This document shows, one piece after another, positions 1 to 9,148 of a DNA stretch of 64,000 bases. How positions within the stretch are numbered: position 1 is the stretch's first letter; each line of letters begins with the position of its first letter. Both the position numbers and the translations under genes were made by a program. The stretch comes from Caballeronia sp. SBC1 (GTDB lineage: Bacteria > Pseudomonadota > Gammaproteobacteria > Burkholderiales > Burkholderiaceae), in assembly GCF_011493005.1 (NCBI RefSeq), contig NZ_CP049156.1:1922001-1986000 (forward strand), in the 5' to 3' direction. A model generated the notes under the pieces. That model had not been told where the DNA came from. It saw only the letters and a list, made by a program, of their open reading frames with translations, and did no database searches.

Positions 1-2
1 TG

Positions 3-374
3 ATCGCGAAAGACGCGGAAGTGAACAAGAAGGGCTGGACGCCGCTGCATTACGCCGCAACCAACGGTCACGACGACGTAGTGAAAGTGCTGCTCGATCA
101 TTCGGCCTACATCGACTCGGGTTCGCCCAACGGCACGACCCCGCTGATGATGGCGGCGCGCGGCGGCCATCTGTCGACGGTCAAGCTGTTGCTCGATGAA
201 GGCGCCGATTTGCGGGTGAAGAACCAGATTGGCCTGACGGCGGTGGACTTCGCGAAGCAGTATCACGAGAAAGACGTGGCGGAAGGTCTGGCGGCGCGGC
301 TGGCATCGATGCAAAACCAGGGCGCAGCGGGCGCGTCCGGAGCACCGCAAAGCGGCGCAAACAGTGCAAAATGA
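3..374 (+). CDS. Ankyrin-repeat protein, 3' part (5' end outside window)
   Basis: The reading frame is open to the left edge, so this is the C-terminal part of a longer protein. Two clear ankyrin repeats are visible, marked GWTPLHYAA...VVKVLLD and GTTPLMMAA...TVKLLLD, followed by a degenerate third repeat starting GLTAVDFA. The tail is Ala/Gly/Ser-rich, without a domain. Ankyrin repeats mediate protein-protein contacts, so the partner and the compartment cannot be told from this fragment. An internal ATG-like start near 21 (GTG) is not convincing because the repeat motif already runs through it. Confidence 0.85.
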   Translation: MAKDAEVNKKGWTPLHYAATNGHDDVVKVLLDHSAYIDSGSPNGTTPLMMAARGGHLSTVKLLLDEGADLRVKNQIGLTAVDFAKQYHEKDVAEGLAARLASMQNQGAAGASGAPQSGANSAK

Positions 375-394
375 CGCTCGCACGGCGAGGGATC

Positions 395-438
395 TGATTC
401 GGGTTTGATTCTGGTCTGACTCGGGTCTGGCTGACCAC
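395..438. repeat. Degenerate 11-bp tandem repeat, about 4 units
   Basis: Units start at 395, 406, 417 and 428 (TGATTCGGGTT, TGATTCTGGTC, TGACTCGGGTC, then a weaker TGGCTGACCAC). The array lies just downstream of the ankyrin gene stop. The period is exactly 11 bp, as in seven other arrays in this window. Confidence 0.7.
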
Positions 439-617
439 AGGTCCCGACCGCGCAGTGCGAAGAACATACGAGAAACAGCGGGCACGATCCGGGAAGGGCG
501 AGCCGAGATGGCGCGTCTGGGATCGTCCGCTGAAAAGACGGGTTTGGGCCTTCAAGACAGGATGTTTTCACCTGTGCGCAGGCCGGCCCGCAACCGACAA
601 CATAAGAAAGGACCATC

Positions 618-974
618 ATGCAGCGGGTTTTTGTCATGGCCAGTGTGCTCGCGTTTCCGCTAAGCGCGGCCGCGTTCACAGGCAACGATCTGAACATGCT
701 TTGTACCAAGACGGACACGGCCTCACGCAGCGCATGCGCGGCTTATATAGAAGGTGCCGCTGACGGCATCTACAACACCATTGAAGCCATTGGCGGCACA
801 TCGGGACCGCAGGTGGGCCAGTATTTTTGCCTGCCAGTCGATGTCAAACCACAGGAACTGACGGACGCGGTACGCAAGTTCATCGCCGACAATCCCACGC
901 GTGGCAACTTCAACGCCACGACCATGGTGTCATTAGGGCTCGGCAAGGCTTTTCCCTGCAAAGCTGAACAGTAA
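618..974 (+). CDS. Small secreted Rap1a/Tai-like protein
   Basis: The predicted protein has 118 residues. The N-terminus (MQRVFVMASVLAFPLSAAAF) is a signal peptide with an AXA-type end, so the mature protein is probably periplasmic. The mature part has four Cys residues, in LCTKTD, SACAAYI, YFCLPV and FPCKAE, spaced as in the Rap1a/Tai family, whose founding members are T6SS immunity proteins in Serratia. Many homologues occur outside T6SS loci, and no T6SS gene is visible here, so immunity is not implied. The start has an AAAGGA ribosome site 5 bases upstream. The family assignment comes from pattern recognition of the Cys layout and the AAYIEGAADG region. Confidence 0.7.
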   Translation: MQRVFVMASVLAFPLSAAAFTGNDLNMLCTKTDTASRSACAAYIEGAADGIYNTIEAIGGTSGPQVGQYFCLPVDVKPQELTDAVRKFIADNPTRGNFNATTMVSLGLGKAFPCKAEQ

Positions 975-1184
975 GCCGCCATTCGGCGTAACGCGGTTCA
1001 TCCAGGCCGCCGCCCAAGTCATCGGCCGACCGGTCGACGCGGCGTATGCTGCAATGCAATAGTCATCTCATCACGTGGCTGGTGGGCAAAATAGACCCAG
1101 CCCAGCCCAAACCGGTCCAAACCGGCCGGTCGCTGATGCCACTGCGCTCCATGCGCACACAGAAGCAATCGGGTTTCGCACAAT

Positions 1185-1217
1185 CCCGTCGTACTCCCGT
1201 CGTATCCCTCCGATATC
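1185..1217. repeat. 11-bp tandem repeat, 3 units, upstream of mscS-like gene
   Basis: Units are CCCGTCGTACT (1185), CCCGTCGTATC (1196) and CCTCCGATATC (1207). The array ends about 30 bp before the start of the mechanosensitive channel gene. Confidence 0.65.
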
Positions 1218-1247
1218 ACCTCACAAAAGGCTGATCCCACGACGACG

Positions 1248-2558
1248 ATGATCTCTTTCGCCTCTTTCGATTTCGACTCCTTCGAGCGAATCGCCTCCGC
1301 TCCGCTCAACACCTGGCCCGGCACGCTCGTCGTGGCGGCGCTCGCCGTGCTGTTCGCGATCGGCGTGCACCGCGTGGGCGCCCGCATCCTGAAGCGTATC
1401 GCGCGGCCGTATCCATTGATGAGCGTGGTATTGCGGTTTATCGACAAACCCGCGCTCGCGCTGCTGATCATTCTCGGATTGGGTTTCGTGCTGGTTGAAA
1501 CCCCCGACGCACTGCCGTTCGCCGCCGCGCTGCGCGACCTGCTCACGGTAATGCTGATTGTCGCGCTGACGTGGCTTGCCGTGCGCTCGGTGGGCGCGGT
1601 GGCTGAGGCACTGGTGCAGGCCCATCCGCTCGACAGCCAGGACAACCTGCAAGCGCGCCGGATTCACACGCAGGCTCGCGTGCTGGCGCGTTCGGTGATG
1701 GTGGTGATCGTGATCATCGGATTCGGCGGCGCGTTGATGACGTTTCCCGCCGTCCGTCAGGTCGGCGCGAGTTTGCTGGCGTCGGCGGGCGTGGCCGGGC
1801 TGGTGGCGGGGATTGCCGCGCGGCCGGTGCTGGGCAACCTGATCGCCGGATTGCAGATCGCGTTGTCACAACCTATCCGGCTAGACGACGTAGTGGTGAT
1901 CCAGGGTGAATGGGGACGGGTAGAGGAGATCACCGGCACCTATGTGTCTGTCCGAATCTGGGACCAGCGGCGCCTGATTGTGCCGCTGCAATGGTTTATT
2001 GAGAATCCGTTCGCCAACTGGACCCGCAACAGTTCGCAGATCATTGGCACGGTGTTTTTCTACGTCGATTACCGCATGCCGCTCGCGCCGCTGCGCGAGG
2101 AGCTTGAGCGGATTCTGCAGCGCGCGCCGGAGTGGGATAAGCGTGTGCAGGTGTTGCAGGTCACCGATGCCACCGAAAAGTCGATGCAGCTTCGCGTGCT
2201 CGTCAGTTCCTTCGATTCCGGCTTGAACTGGGATCTTCGATGCCGGGTGCGCGAAGGCCTGCTGAACTTCATGCAGTCGTCGTATCCGCAGTTCCTGCCG
2301 CGCACGCGTGCGGATATATCGCCGGAGGGGGAACATGTCGATTTTGTTCCGCCGCTCGAGCGCAGCATGGTGGACGGCAACGACAGCGCGGCCAGAACGA
2401 TCAGGCCGCCGGCATCCAGCCGGACAGCCAACACGGAAGCCGATCCGGTCGCGAGCCGGGGAGAGCGACACGGACCGGACGCATCGGCGAATTCGGCGGC
2501 GAGCACGGCGCCGAATTCGCCCGGCGGGGGCGCGGCCAATCCCGCTGAACGGCGCTGA
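1248..2558 (+). CDS. MscS-family mechanosensitive ion channel
   Basis: A 436-residue inner-membrane protein of the small-conductance mechanosensitive channel family, which releases osmolytes on hypo-osmotic shock. Five hydrophobic segments are visible at about 24-41, 69-85, 103-120, 147-165 and 175-195. The last is the Gly/Ala-rich pore helix (GASLLASAGVAGLVAG), followed by the beta-domain (about 200-260) with PIRLDDVVVI and the family's TYVSVRIWDQRRLIVP stretch. The C-terminus from about 365 is a Pro/Ser/Ala-rich disordered tail. No strong ribosome site precedes the ATG; an AAAAGG lies about 18 bases upstream, so the start is less certain than the family. Confidence 0.92.
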   Translation: MISFASFDFDSFERIASAPLNTWPGTLVVAALAVLFAIGVHRVGARILKRIARPYPLMSVVLRFIDKPALALLIILGLGFVLVETPDALPFAAALRDLLTVMLIVALTWLAVRSVGAVAEALVQAHPLDSQDNLQARRIHTQARVLARSVMVVIVIIGFGGALMTFPAVRQVGASLLASAGVAGLVAGIAARPVLGNLIAGLQIALSQPIRLDDVVVIQGEWGRVEEITGTYVSVRIWDQRRLIVPLQWFIENPFANWTRNSSQIIGTVFFYVDYRMPLAPLREELERILQRAPEWDKRVQVLQVTDATEKSMQLRVLVSSFDSGLNWDLRCRVREGLLNFMQSSYPQFLPRTRADISPEGEHVDFVPPLERSMVDGNDSAARTIRPPASSRTANTEADPVASRGERHGPDASANSAASTAPNSPGGGAANPAERR

Positions 2559-2827
2559 GCCGGGTCGCTGGCACTGAGATTGCGCACAAGCTCAGCATGA
2601 ATTCACCCTAAGCGAGAGGGTGAGACCTTGCAGTGGGACCACAAACCACGCCCGGGCATGGGAGAACGCGACAACAGAATTGAACTGTGGCTGTTGTCCA
2701 GAGCCGAACGAAGATCATCGACAGAAACTGAACGGCCACGATCCGCGCACATGATGTGGCCATGAAAAGTACAGCCATGAAAAAAATACACACACCCTGA
2801 ACAGAATCGCAAAAAAGGAAGCCTGTA

Positions 2828-4246
2828 ATGACCCGCCTAGTCGTTGTATCGAACCGAGTTGCCTCTCCGACAGAAACCAAAGGCTCGGCCGGCGGCCTCG
2901 CCGTGGGCGTCTTCGGCGCGCTGAAGGACAGCGGCGGTGTCTGGTTCGGCTGGAGCGGCGACGTAGTAAGCGACAGCGTGGCCAACCAGGGACCGAAACT
3001 CGAGCAGGATGGCGCGGTCACGTTCGCCACCGTGGGTTTGCCGAAGAAGGATTACGACCAGTATTACCGCGGTTTTTCGAACGCGACCTTGTGGCCTGTC
3101 TTCCATTATCGCAACGACCTGGCCGTCTACGACCGCGACGAATACGCGGGATACAGACGGGTCAATTCGTGGCTGGCGCATCGCGCGATCAAGCTGCTGC
3201 AGCCCGACGACGTCATCTGGGTTCACGACTATCATCTGATCCCGTTTGGCGAAGCACTGCGTTCGGAAGGCGTGACCAACCGGATGGGCTTTTTCCTCCA
3301 CATCCCATTCCCGTCGCCGCAGATCCTCCTCAACATTCCGCCTCACGCGGAACTGGTCAAGTCGCTGTGCTGCTATGACGTCGTGGGTTTTCAGACGCCC
3401 GGCGACCAGACCGCTTTCCACGATTACATCGTGCGTCACGCGCATGGAACGGCCACCGCTGATGGCGAAGTAGAAGCGTTTGGACGCCGGCTTAAGACCG
3501 GCGTGTACCGTATCGGCATCTTCCCCGATGAAATCGCCGAACAAGCCACTCGCGGCGAAGCGCGTCAGGACGTGATGGACCTCAAGCAGAGCCTGGAAGG
3601 CCGCAAGCTCATCATGAGCGTGGACCGGCTGGATTATTCAAAAGGCCTGGTCGAGCGCTTCAAGGCGTTCGAGCAGTTCCTGGAGAAATCGCCGGAATGG
3701 CGGGGCAATGTCACGCTGGTGCAGATCGCGCCGCCCACGCGCTCGGACGTGGACACCTACCAGCAGATCCGCCATAACCTGGAATACGAAGCAGGGCGTA
3801 TCAACGGCCGTTACTCTGGCCTCGACTACACGCCAATCCGCTACATGAACCAGCGCTATGACCGGTGGAAGCTGATGTCGCTGTTTCGCGAGTCGCAGAT
3901 CGGGCTGGTCACACCGTTACGCGACGGCATGAACCTGGTCGCGAAGGAATATGTCGCGGCCCAAAATCCCGACGATCCCGGCGTGCTCGTGCTGTCCCAG
4001 TTCGCGGGCGCCGCCGACGAAATGAAGGGTGCGTTGATGGTGAACCCGCACGACATAGTCGGCATGAGTGAAGCAATTGGACGGGCGCTCTCCATGCCGC
4101 TCGCCGAACGCCGCGAGCGCTACGAAACCAACATGGTGATGCTCCGCAAATACGACCTGGGCGTCTGGCGCGACTCGTTTCTCGCCGACCTGCGAGGCGT
4201 GAAATTGAATAAACAACCAGACAAAAACCCGGCAAGCAACAAATAA
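2828..4246 (+). CDS. otsA: Trehalose-6-phosphate synthase (UDP-forming)
   Basis: A GT20 enzyme of 472 residues, the normal length. It joins UDP-glucose and glucose-6-phosphate to trehalose-6-phosphate in the cytoplasm, for osmotic and desiccation protection. Diagnostic features are the N-terminal VVSNR followed by GGLAVG, GWSG, the HDYHLIP motif at about 133, and RLDYSKGL at about 268, which forms part of the donor site. An AAGGA site lies 7 bases before the ATG. No otsB phosphatase is adjacent; the next gene is an unrelated family 4 glycosyltransferase. The MscS channel upstream makes an osmotic-stress neighbourhood plausible, but the spacing (270 bp) does not suggest one operon. Confidence 0.96.
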   Translation: MTRLVVVSNRVASPTETKGSAGGLAVGVFGALKDSGGVWFGWSGDVVSDSVANQGPKLEQDGAVTFATVGLPKKDYDQYYRGFSNATLWPVFHYRNDLAVYDRDEYAGYRRVNSWLAHRAIKLLQPDDVIWVHDYHLIPFGEALRSEGVTNRMGFFLHIPFPSPQILLNIPPHAELVKSLCCYDVVGFQTPGDQTAFHDYIVRHAHGTATADGEVEAFGRRLKTGVYRIGIFPDEIAEQATRGEARQDVMDLKQSLEGRKLIMSVDRLDYSKGLVERFKAFEQFLEKSPEWRGNVTLVQIAPPTRSDVDTYQQIRHNLEYEAGRINGRYSGLDYTPIRYMNQRYDRWKLMSLFRESQIGLVTPLRDGMNLVAKEYVAAQNPDDPGVLVLSQFAGAADEMKGALMVNPHDIVGMSEAIGRALSMPLAERRERYETNMVMLRKYDLGVWRDSFLADLRGVKLNKQPDKNPASNK

Positions 4247-4551
4247 CAACACATTCAGCGTCGACGTAAAACACGCTGCGCCAGCTCGATATCGGACTGA
4301 AATTGCAGAAATTCAACGATATTCGAGTGTTTCGCGACTGTAACAGCGTCGTGAAAGTGAAAGTTTTGCCAACATTTCGGCTTCCACGGCCAATAATACG
4401 GTGTCGTGCTCGCGCGCGCGTTGTCTCTGAACTTTTCTCTGAACGTCTGAACTTGGTTTAAACGTCGCGCGCGAGGGCGATCGGCGCCCGTGCCGATCCA
4501 TATCACCGACTAGACATCACGGCGAAGTAAGACCGAGTGGAGACGCAAACA
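4247..4551. other. Intergenic region otsA to glycosyltransferase
   Basis: No gene is visible. The stretch contains an alternating CG run near 4411-4420 and three irregularly spaced TCTGAAC copies near 4425-4452, with spacings of about 12 and 8 bp. No clear terminator hairpin with a T-run was found. Confidence 0.5.
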
Positions 4552-5619
4552 ATGAGAATTGCACAAATAGCCCCGTTGACCGAATCAGTGCCGCCCAAGC
4601 TGTATGGCGGCACTGAGCGGGTGGTTTCGTATATTACCGAGGCGCTGGTTGAACTCGGCCACGATGTGACCCTGTTCGCTTCAGGCGACTCACAGACTAA
4701 GGCGAAGCTGGAAGCCGTGTGGCCGCGCGCGTTGCGCCTGGACCCGGCTATCCGCGACCGGATCGCCCCGCATATGCTGCTGATGGAAATGGTGCGGCGC
4801 CGCGCCGACGACTTCGACGTGCTGCATTTCCACATGGATTACTACTCGTTCTCGCTGTTCAAACGCCAGGACACGCCGTTCGTCACCACGCTGCATGGCC
4901 GGCTTGATTTGCCGGAGCAACAGCCGATCTTCAGCACGTTCAATACCGCGCCGGTCATCTCCATTTCGGACGCGCAGCGTCATCCGTTGCCGCAGGCCAA
5001 ATGGCTGACAACCGTGTATCACGGGTTGCCGGAAGAGCGTTACATGCCGCAGCCGGTCGAGCAGACGTACCTGGCGTTCCTTGGGCGTATATCGCCGGAA
5101 AAACGCGTCGATACCGCCATCCGGATTGCAGGTCGATGCGGCATGAAAATCAAGATCGCGGCGAAGGTGGACTCAGCGGACCGTGAGTACTTCGACCGCG
5201 AAATCGCACCGCTGATGGAGCTGCCGTACGTGGAATTCATCGGTGAAATCGCCGATGACCAGAAGGCCAGCTTCCTCTCCGGCGCCCATGCGCTGCTGTT
5301 CCCGATCGATTGGCCAGAGCCGTTCGGGCTGGTCATGATCGAGTCGATGGCGTGCGGCACGCCGGTGATCGCGTTCAATCGCGGCTCGGTACCGGAAGTG
5401 CTGGACGAGGGTGTGACGGGGTTTATCGTCGAGGACGAGATTGGCGCCGTGGCGGCCGTGAACCGGCTGCATACGGTATCGCGCGAGGGTGTGCGCAAGC
5501 GCTTCGAAGAGCGCTTCACGTCGCGTCGCATGGCGCAGCAATACGTTGATGCTTATCAGGCGGTCATGCGCGCGCAGAAACGTTCACGCTTCAAGCTGAT
5601 TGACAGCGCGACCAGCTAA
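4552..5619 (+). CDS. Glycosyltransferase family 4 (GT-B fold)
   Basis: A 355-residue protein. The N-terminal GT-B domain opens with MRIAQIAPLTE and the Gly-rich loop LYGGTERVV. The C-terminal nucleotide-sugar domain has FLGRISPEKR and, near residue 256, the family 4 signature EPFGLVMIESMACGTPVIAF with its EX7E pattern. Acceptor and product cannot be told; these genes commonly serve exopolysaccharide or glycolipid synthesis. The start at 4552 is chosen because GGAG lies 9 bases before it; a GTG at 4537 sits on that ribosome site and would only add METQT. The gene is followed by a strong bidirectional terminator. Confidence 0.9.
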   Translation: MRIAQIAPLTESVPPKLYGGTERVVSYITEALVELGHDVTLFASGDSQTKAKLEAVWPRALRLDPAIRDRIAPHMLLMEMVRRRADDFDVLHFHMDYYSFSLFKRQDTPFVTTLHGRLDLPEQQPIFSTFNTAPVISISDAQRHPLPQAKWLTTVYHGLPEERYMPQPVEQTYLAFLGRISPEKRVDTAIRIAGRCGMKIKIAAKVDSADREYFDREIAPLMELPYVEFIGEIADDQKASFLSGAHALLFPIDWPEPFGLVMIESMACGTPVIAFNRGSVPEVLDEGVTGFIVEDEIGAVAAVNRLHTVSREGVRKRFEERFTSRRMAQQYVDAYQAVMRAQKRSRFKLIDSATS

Positions 5620-5663
5620 AAGACGCGTCTAAAAAGCGCTTCGCCAGCATCAAAGCCAGAAAG

Positions 5664-5711
5664 AAAACCGCCGCGCAGCACGACCAGAAGGTCGGGCTGC
5701 GCGGCGGTTTT
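5664..5711. terminator. Bidirectional rho-independent terminator
   Basis: A perfect 16-bp inverted repeat (arms 5664-5679 and 5696-5711, AAAACCGCCGCGCAGC and its complement) with A-run/T-run edges lies between the convergent glycosyltransferase and SYLF genes. Confidence 0.93.
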
Positions 5712-5766
5712 AACTTGCGCGCTTGATTCAGGATTCAGGCCTGCTCGTGCCGGCCGGAGACCCTGA

Positions 5767-6357
5767 TCAGATCTTCAGACGCGATACCTTCGTGCCTTCC
5801 AGCGAAAGGTTAGCCATCAGGCCAGCGTTCGTCAGCACGAACACTTCGACCGGCGCCGTTGCGGTATCCGAATCGATATTGCCGTTCGCGCCCATCTTGA
5901 CCAGCGCGACCGATGCATCGCCGCCGACCGACCAGCCATCCGTATTGCGGAATTTGTCGAGCGCGTCCTGCGTCATGAACAGGAAGATGATTGCCTTCGA
6001 TTGCGCGCCGGCTTGCAGGCCGATCGATGCCGACGTCGTGCTGTAGTAGCCGACCGAGCTGCCGCCAACCCGCAGCGCGCCCTTGCCGTACTGCGCCCCG
6101 ACGATGAATCCCGCTGCCAGCACTTGCGGGAACACGAGCACGCCGCGCGCCTTGCCAACCAGCTCGCGCGAGCCGCGAGCGGTGACGTAGAGGCGTTGCA
6201 TGGTTGCATCGACATCCGCGTCGATCGAACGGCGTGCGTCCGCGTCGCCAGCGGTCTGTTGTGCGCCCTGATTCGACGTTGTCGTGCAACCGGCCAGCGC
6301 GAGGCCACCCATTGCAAGCGCGGCGGTCGATTTGATCATGAAGTTTCGTCTTTGCAT
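5767..6357 (-). CDS. SYLF-domain (Ysc84-like) lipoprotein
   Basis: The 196-residue product starts MQRRNFMIKS and has a lipobox LALAGC with the lipidation Cys at 24. The rest is the SYLF/Ysc84 domain (ARGVLVFPQV, GAQYGKGALRVGG, SASIGLQAGAQSKAIIFLFM), a lipid-binding module found in bacterial envelope proteins of unclear physiological role. The start at 6357 has GGAG 8 bases upstream; an in-frame extension to 6504 exists but lacks a signal sequence, and its own ribosome site would be worse. The gene ends against the terminator it shares with the glycosyltransferase. Confidence 0.88.
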   Translation of the reverse strand: MQRRNFMIKSTAALAMGGLALAGCTTTSNQGAQQTAGDADARRSIDADVDATMQRLYVTARGSRELVGKARGVLVFPQVLAAGFIVGAQYGKGALRVGGSSVGYYSTTSASIGLQAGAQSKAIIFLFMTQDALDKFRNTDGWSVGGDASVALVKMGANGNIDSDTATAPVEVFVLTNAGLMANLSLEGTKVSRLKI

Positions 6358-6738
6358 CGTTTTCTCCATCGTGGTTTTTTGGGAAACCCCATCTACGAGT
6401 GTTGCAACATGGCGTTTTATAACACAGCACGTCCGTGAGCAACATGTGCTGAAATCTCGCGGAGCCTTACCCCGCTTGGCTTGCGCCGTGTCAGGCAAAT
6501 GCAATGAGGTAATTTTGACCTGCCTGACCGAGATGCCGCCCGCATGAGAAAACGCTTGTTTGTGCGAAACATTCGTCTCTCACGACAGACGAAACGAGTA
6601 GACGCAAACGGCGGGCCAGCCCGACCCGATCGCTCGGTTTTCGGTCAAAGTTACCCGCCAAAATAAAGTGAAACGATGGGTTAAATAGTGCAAAAAAGCC
6701 TGCTGATGTGTTGCCTGCTCGCTGCAACGCGATGCTTT

Positions 6739-7215
6739 TTACGGCTTGGCAATCCGAGCAGATTCATTGGCTTGCTTCGTTTTGTCGTTTTTTGTGGCGG
6801 GGCGGCGCAGCGAACGTCGAATTACGCCGATCACTGCGCCCAGCAGAAACAACGTGACGGCCGGCACGACCCAGTAGCCGACAAACGCGTGCCATAGATA
6901 ACCGAACAGCACGCTGCGGCGAGTCGAATACTCCGCCAGGGCATCCTGGTTCTTAGCGACATTTGCAGCTATTACGTCCGCTGGACAGCCGGCTCTACGG
7001 GCTTCGTCGAGGGAACCGTAGCAGCGCGAGATGACGGGAGAGGCACGTTGCGCGTCGGTGAACGTCCAGGAGGCCAGGGAGTGAGCAAGATCCTGGGCAT
7101 CGTAAGCGAGCTGCTCGCGAAGCTCGTTTGCCGCGACGATCATGACGGGAACCGCCCAGAAAATGATCACGACCAACCACCGCCTGAACCAGCGGTTTTT
7201 ATATCGCCATACCAT
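6739..7215 (-). CDS. Hypothetical protein with two membrane helices
   Basis: A protein of 158 residues that I do not recognise. The N-terminal helix (RRWLVVIIFWAVPVMIVAA, about 11-29) and the C-terminal helix (YWVVPAVTLFLLGAVIGVI, about 113-131) flank a roughly 80-residue loop with two Cys residues (RCYGSL, AGCPAD), followed by a Lys/Arg-rich tail. This layout fits a small inner-membrane protein with a periplasmic loop. GGAGG lies about 10 bases before the ATG. It stands alone between the SYLF and PsiF genes, which are also on this strand. Confidence 0.7.
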   Translation of the reverse strand: MVWRYKNRWFRRWLVVIIFWAVPVMIVAANELREQLAYDAQDLAHSLASWTFTDAQRASPVISRCYGSLDEARRAGCPADVIAANVAKNQDALAEYSTRRSVLFGYLWHAFVGYWVVPAVTLFLLGAVIGVIRRSLRRPATKNDKTKQANESARIAKP

Positions 7216-7442
7216 CCTCGGGCCTCCGTCCGTTGCAGTGTTGCAAGCCGGCTAGACTGTGGCGGACCGATGGCGCATTAGTTGTTCTGGTGGGCCGCCT
7301 CCGCGTTATCTTATGAGATAAACCGCGCGCCGCGTAGCACGACCGTAGCTGCACTGCAATAAGACAAGGCGGGGTTTTCCCGCGCCCGGGACTTCACCTA
7401 TGCCCGATTTATGTCTGATTTGTGGCTGAAAACGCCATGAAA

Positions 7443-7472
7443 AAAGCCGCGTGTTCCAAGCCACGCGGCTTT
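7443..7472. terminator. Rho-independent terminator downstream of psiF-like gene
   Basis: Arms AAAGCCGCGTG (7443-7453) and CACGCGGCTTT (7462-7472) are perfectly complementary around an 8-base loop. Coming from the psiF-like gene, the transcript ends in a short U-run. Confidence 0.85.
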
Positions 7473-7503
7473 AACAAACAATTGAACGTCACCTCGCTCC
7501 GGA

Positions 7504-7809
7504 TCAGCTCTTGTTGCTGAGACAGTCCTTCATGAAGGCCTTGCGATCATCGCCTTTCTTGCCCGTCGCTGATTTGTTGCACGCCGTCATTTTCTGCTGC
7601 TGGGTCATTGGAGCCGCGGCTGCAGGTGTTGACGAGAGGCAATCTTTCATGAATGCCTTGCGGTCATCGCCTTTCTTTCCGGCAGCCTGCGCATTGCAGG
7701 TCGTCATCTTCGATTGCTGGCTGTTATCGGCAAACGCCGGTGTTACAGCAAAGCTCACGCTTAAAGCGACGCCCAGTGCGAGCGCGGCCATGGTTACCTG
7801 GATCTTCAT
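7504..7809 (-). CDS. PsiF-repeat family protein, exported
   Basis: 101 residues. A signal peptide (MKIQVTMAALALGVALSVSF, ending near AFA-DN) is followed by two copies of the PsiF repeat, each with MT.CN..A.GKKGDDRKAFMKDCLS. Each repeat carries two Cys residues that could pair. E. coli PsiF is a phosphate-starvation-inducible protein of unknown function; this one has the same repeat but regulation is not visible. The start at 7809 has GGGAGAAAACGC directly before the ATG; the longer frame to 7938 runs through a tandem DNA repeat and is rejected. Confidence 0.9.
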   Translation of the reverse strand: MKIQVTMAALALGVALSVSFAVTPAFADNSQQSKMTTCNAQAAGKKGDDRKAFMKDCLSSTPAAAAPMTQQQKMTACNKSATGKKGDDRKAFMKDCLSNKS

Positions 7810-8422
7810 GCGTTTTCTCCCTTTAAATGATTGTCGTGAAACGAGGTGAAGTGCTGCAAGGTCAGGCGAGTGTCCATACCGCTGCGGCGTTTGCCTTGGG
7901 TTTTGCCGCCATTGCCATCGTTTTGCCGCCATTGCCATCTTCAGGCAGCTTGATCAGGCCAAACCGGGCAAGCCATTATGGCAAAAAGCCATACAAATGC
8001 CGTACGGTTTCGAACCTACGGAAATCGAAAAGCGCATGACGTCCGCGTTATTCAAAAGACGGCCGCATTAATCGATTCAAACCGATTAAAACTAATTTTG
8101 ACCTGCTCCCAGCCCATTGATGCGCACTTTGTAAGCTTTCTTTCATCAAGGGCAACGGTTCTGCTCAGAAGGCTTACAATTTTCGTTTCGCCCACGCGCT
8201 TGTACAGCCCATGACGCTCGATGCGCTCAATGATTTCGCGGCCGCTAACGAGCCGCACCCACAGGCACGCGCAGGGGAAAATCTCCGTTGTAGCGTCGCA
8301 ACATTCGCGAGAACGGTGTCTGCGCGCCGACAAAACGCCTTCACAGTCGCTCGCTACACTCTTTGTGCGCAGCGTTGCAAAGCCGTGCGATCCTGTCGTT
8401 CTACCGCTCAAAGGAGTCGCGT
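7810..8422. other. Intergenic region with AT-richer core
   Basis: No supported gene. The stretch holds the 20-bp tandem repeat at 7901-7940, and a locally AT-rich segment around 8060-8100 that may contain promoters. A frame starting at 8211 is open but shows no family resemblance and runs on as a shadow through the next gene. Confidence 0.5.
7901..7940. repeat. 20-bp tandem duplication
   Basis: TTTTGCCGCCATTGCCATCG (7901-7920) is followed at once by a copy differing only in the last base (7921-7940). A related GTTTGCCTTGG lies just upstream. Confidence 0.9.
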
Positions 8423-8704
8423 ATGTCCCGCCCCTTATCCGATCACTACAAAGGTTTTGAAATCACCGTCCAGGCGTTGCGCCGCGGCAAGGAACGCGAC
8501 GAGCCGGACGACGGTCCACGTCATTTCGATATCATCGTCAACATCTCGCGCAGTGCCAGTGGCGAGGGCGGGAAATCGGAGATGTTCGGCGTGCCGGAGC
8601 AGGAGCCGTTCAACAGTCCTATTGACGCGACGCGTGCGGGTATTGAGTATGCGCGGGCGATCATCGACAAGAAGGTGGAAGGGGAGTCTGTCGACGAGCT
8701 GTGA
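8423..8704 (+). CDS. Conserved-looking small hypothetical protein
   Basis: The 93-residue cytoplasmic protein starts MSRPLSDHYKGFEITVQALR and has a strong AAAGGAG ribosome site 6 bases before the ATG. It is charged, has no signal or membrane segment, and a pattern of alternating strands then a helix (DATRAGIEYARAIIDKKVEG) suggests a small alpha/beta fold. I recognise it as a type of short stand-alone Burkholderiales protein but cannot assign a function. The longer in-frame start at 8363 lacks a ribosome site. Confidence 0.72.
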   Translation: MSRPLSDHYKGFEITVQALRRGKERDEPDDGPRHFDIIVNISRSASGEGGKSEMFGVPEQEPFNSPIDATRAGIEYARAIIDKKVEGESVDEL

Positions 8705-9148
8705 AAGCTTGCCGGCATTGTTATACCGGGCGAAACTTAACGATACTTCGTACACAGAAGTTGATTAGCGGCCTTGCTGCGCGGTCGCACTGTGTCACGC
8801 GCTGGGTCACGCGTTGCGCGAAAATCAGGGCCGACGGCAATTGCGGCAGGCTGCGGAAACGTCCACGCTCATCGGGGCCGCACGAAGCGCGCTTGTCACT
8901 TGGACGAGAGATACGTAAGCCCGCACAGGGATCTCGCGCGATGTTGAATCCCGTCTATCCGACGGGGTCGTGTCTCGATGTCCGTCACGACTGCCGGATC
9001 GCGACCGGGGCAGCTCGAGGTACCCGATCTGCCCGGAAGCACAGCTGCCGGAACCAGCAACCTGACATTCCAACGCATCGACACCCATCCTGTTTCATCC
9101 AATAACTGAACATCCAATAACTCAAAACGAAACCGGGAGATTTGCCGC
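8705..9148. other. Upstream region of sugar ABC locus
   Basis: No gene seen. It ends in a 15-bp tandem duplication at 9096-9125 and the GGGAG ribosome site of the binding-protein gene. A LacI-type operator was looked for and no convincing palindrome was found. Confidence 0.45.
9096..9125. repeat. 15-bp tandem duplication before sugar-binding gene
   Basis: CATCCAATAACTGAA (9096-9110) and CATCCAATAACTCAA (9111-9125) are adjacent and 14/15 identical. They lie 24 bp before the start codon, so a change in copy number would alter leader spacing. Confidence 0.85.

Noticed and set aside
263..718. Minus-strand frame of 151 codons over the ankyrin/Rap1a gap
   Set aside because: Covers real genes in antisense and a repeat array; no family resemblance and no ribosome site.
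618..974. Type VI secretion immunity function for the Rap1a-like protein
   Set aside because: No T6SS component or effector gene is visible nearby; the family is wider than immunity proteins.
8211..8768. Plus-strand frame of 185 codons
   Set aside because: It reads through the small hypothetical gene at 8423 in another frame; that gene has the better ribosome site and composition.
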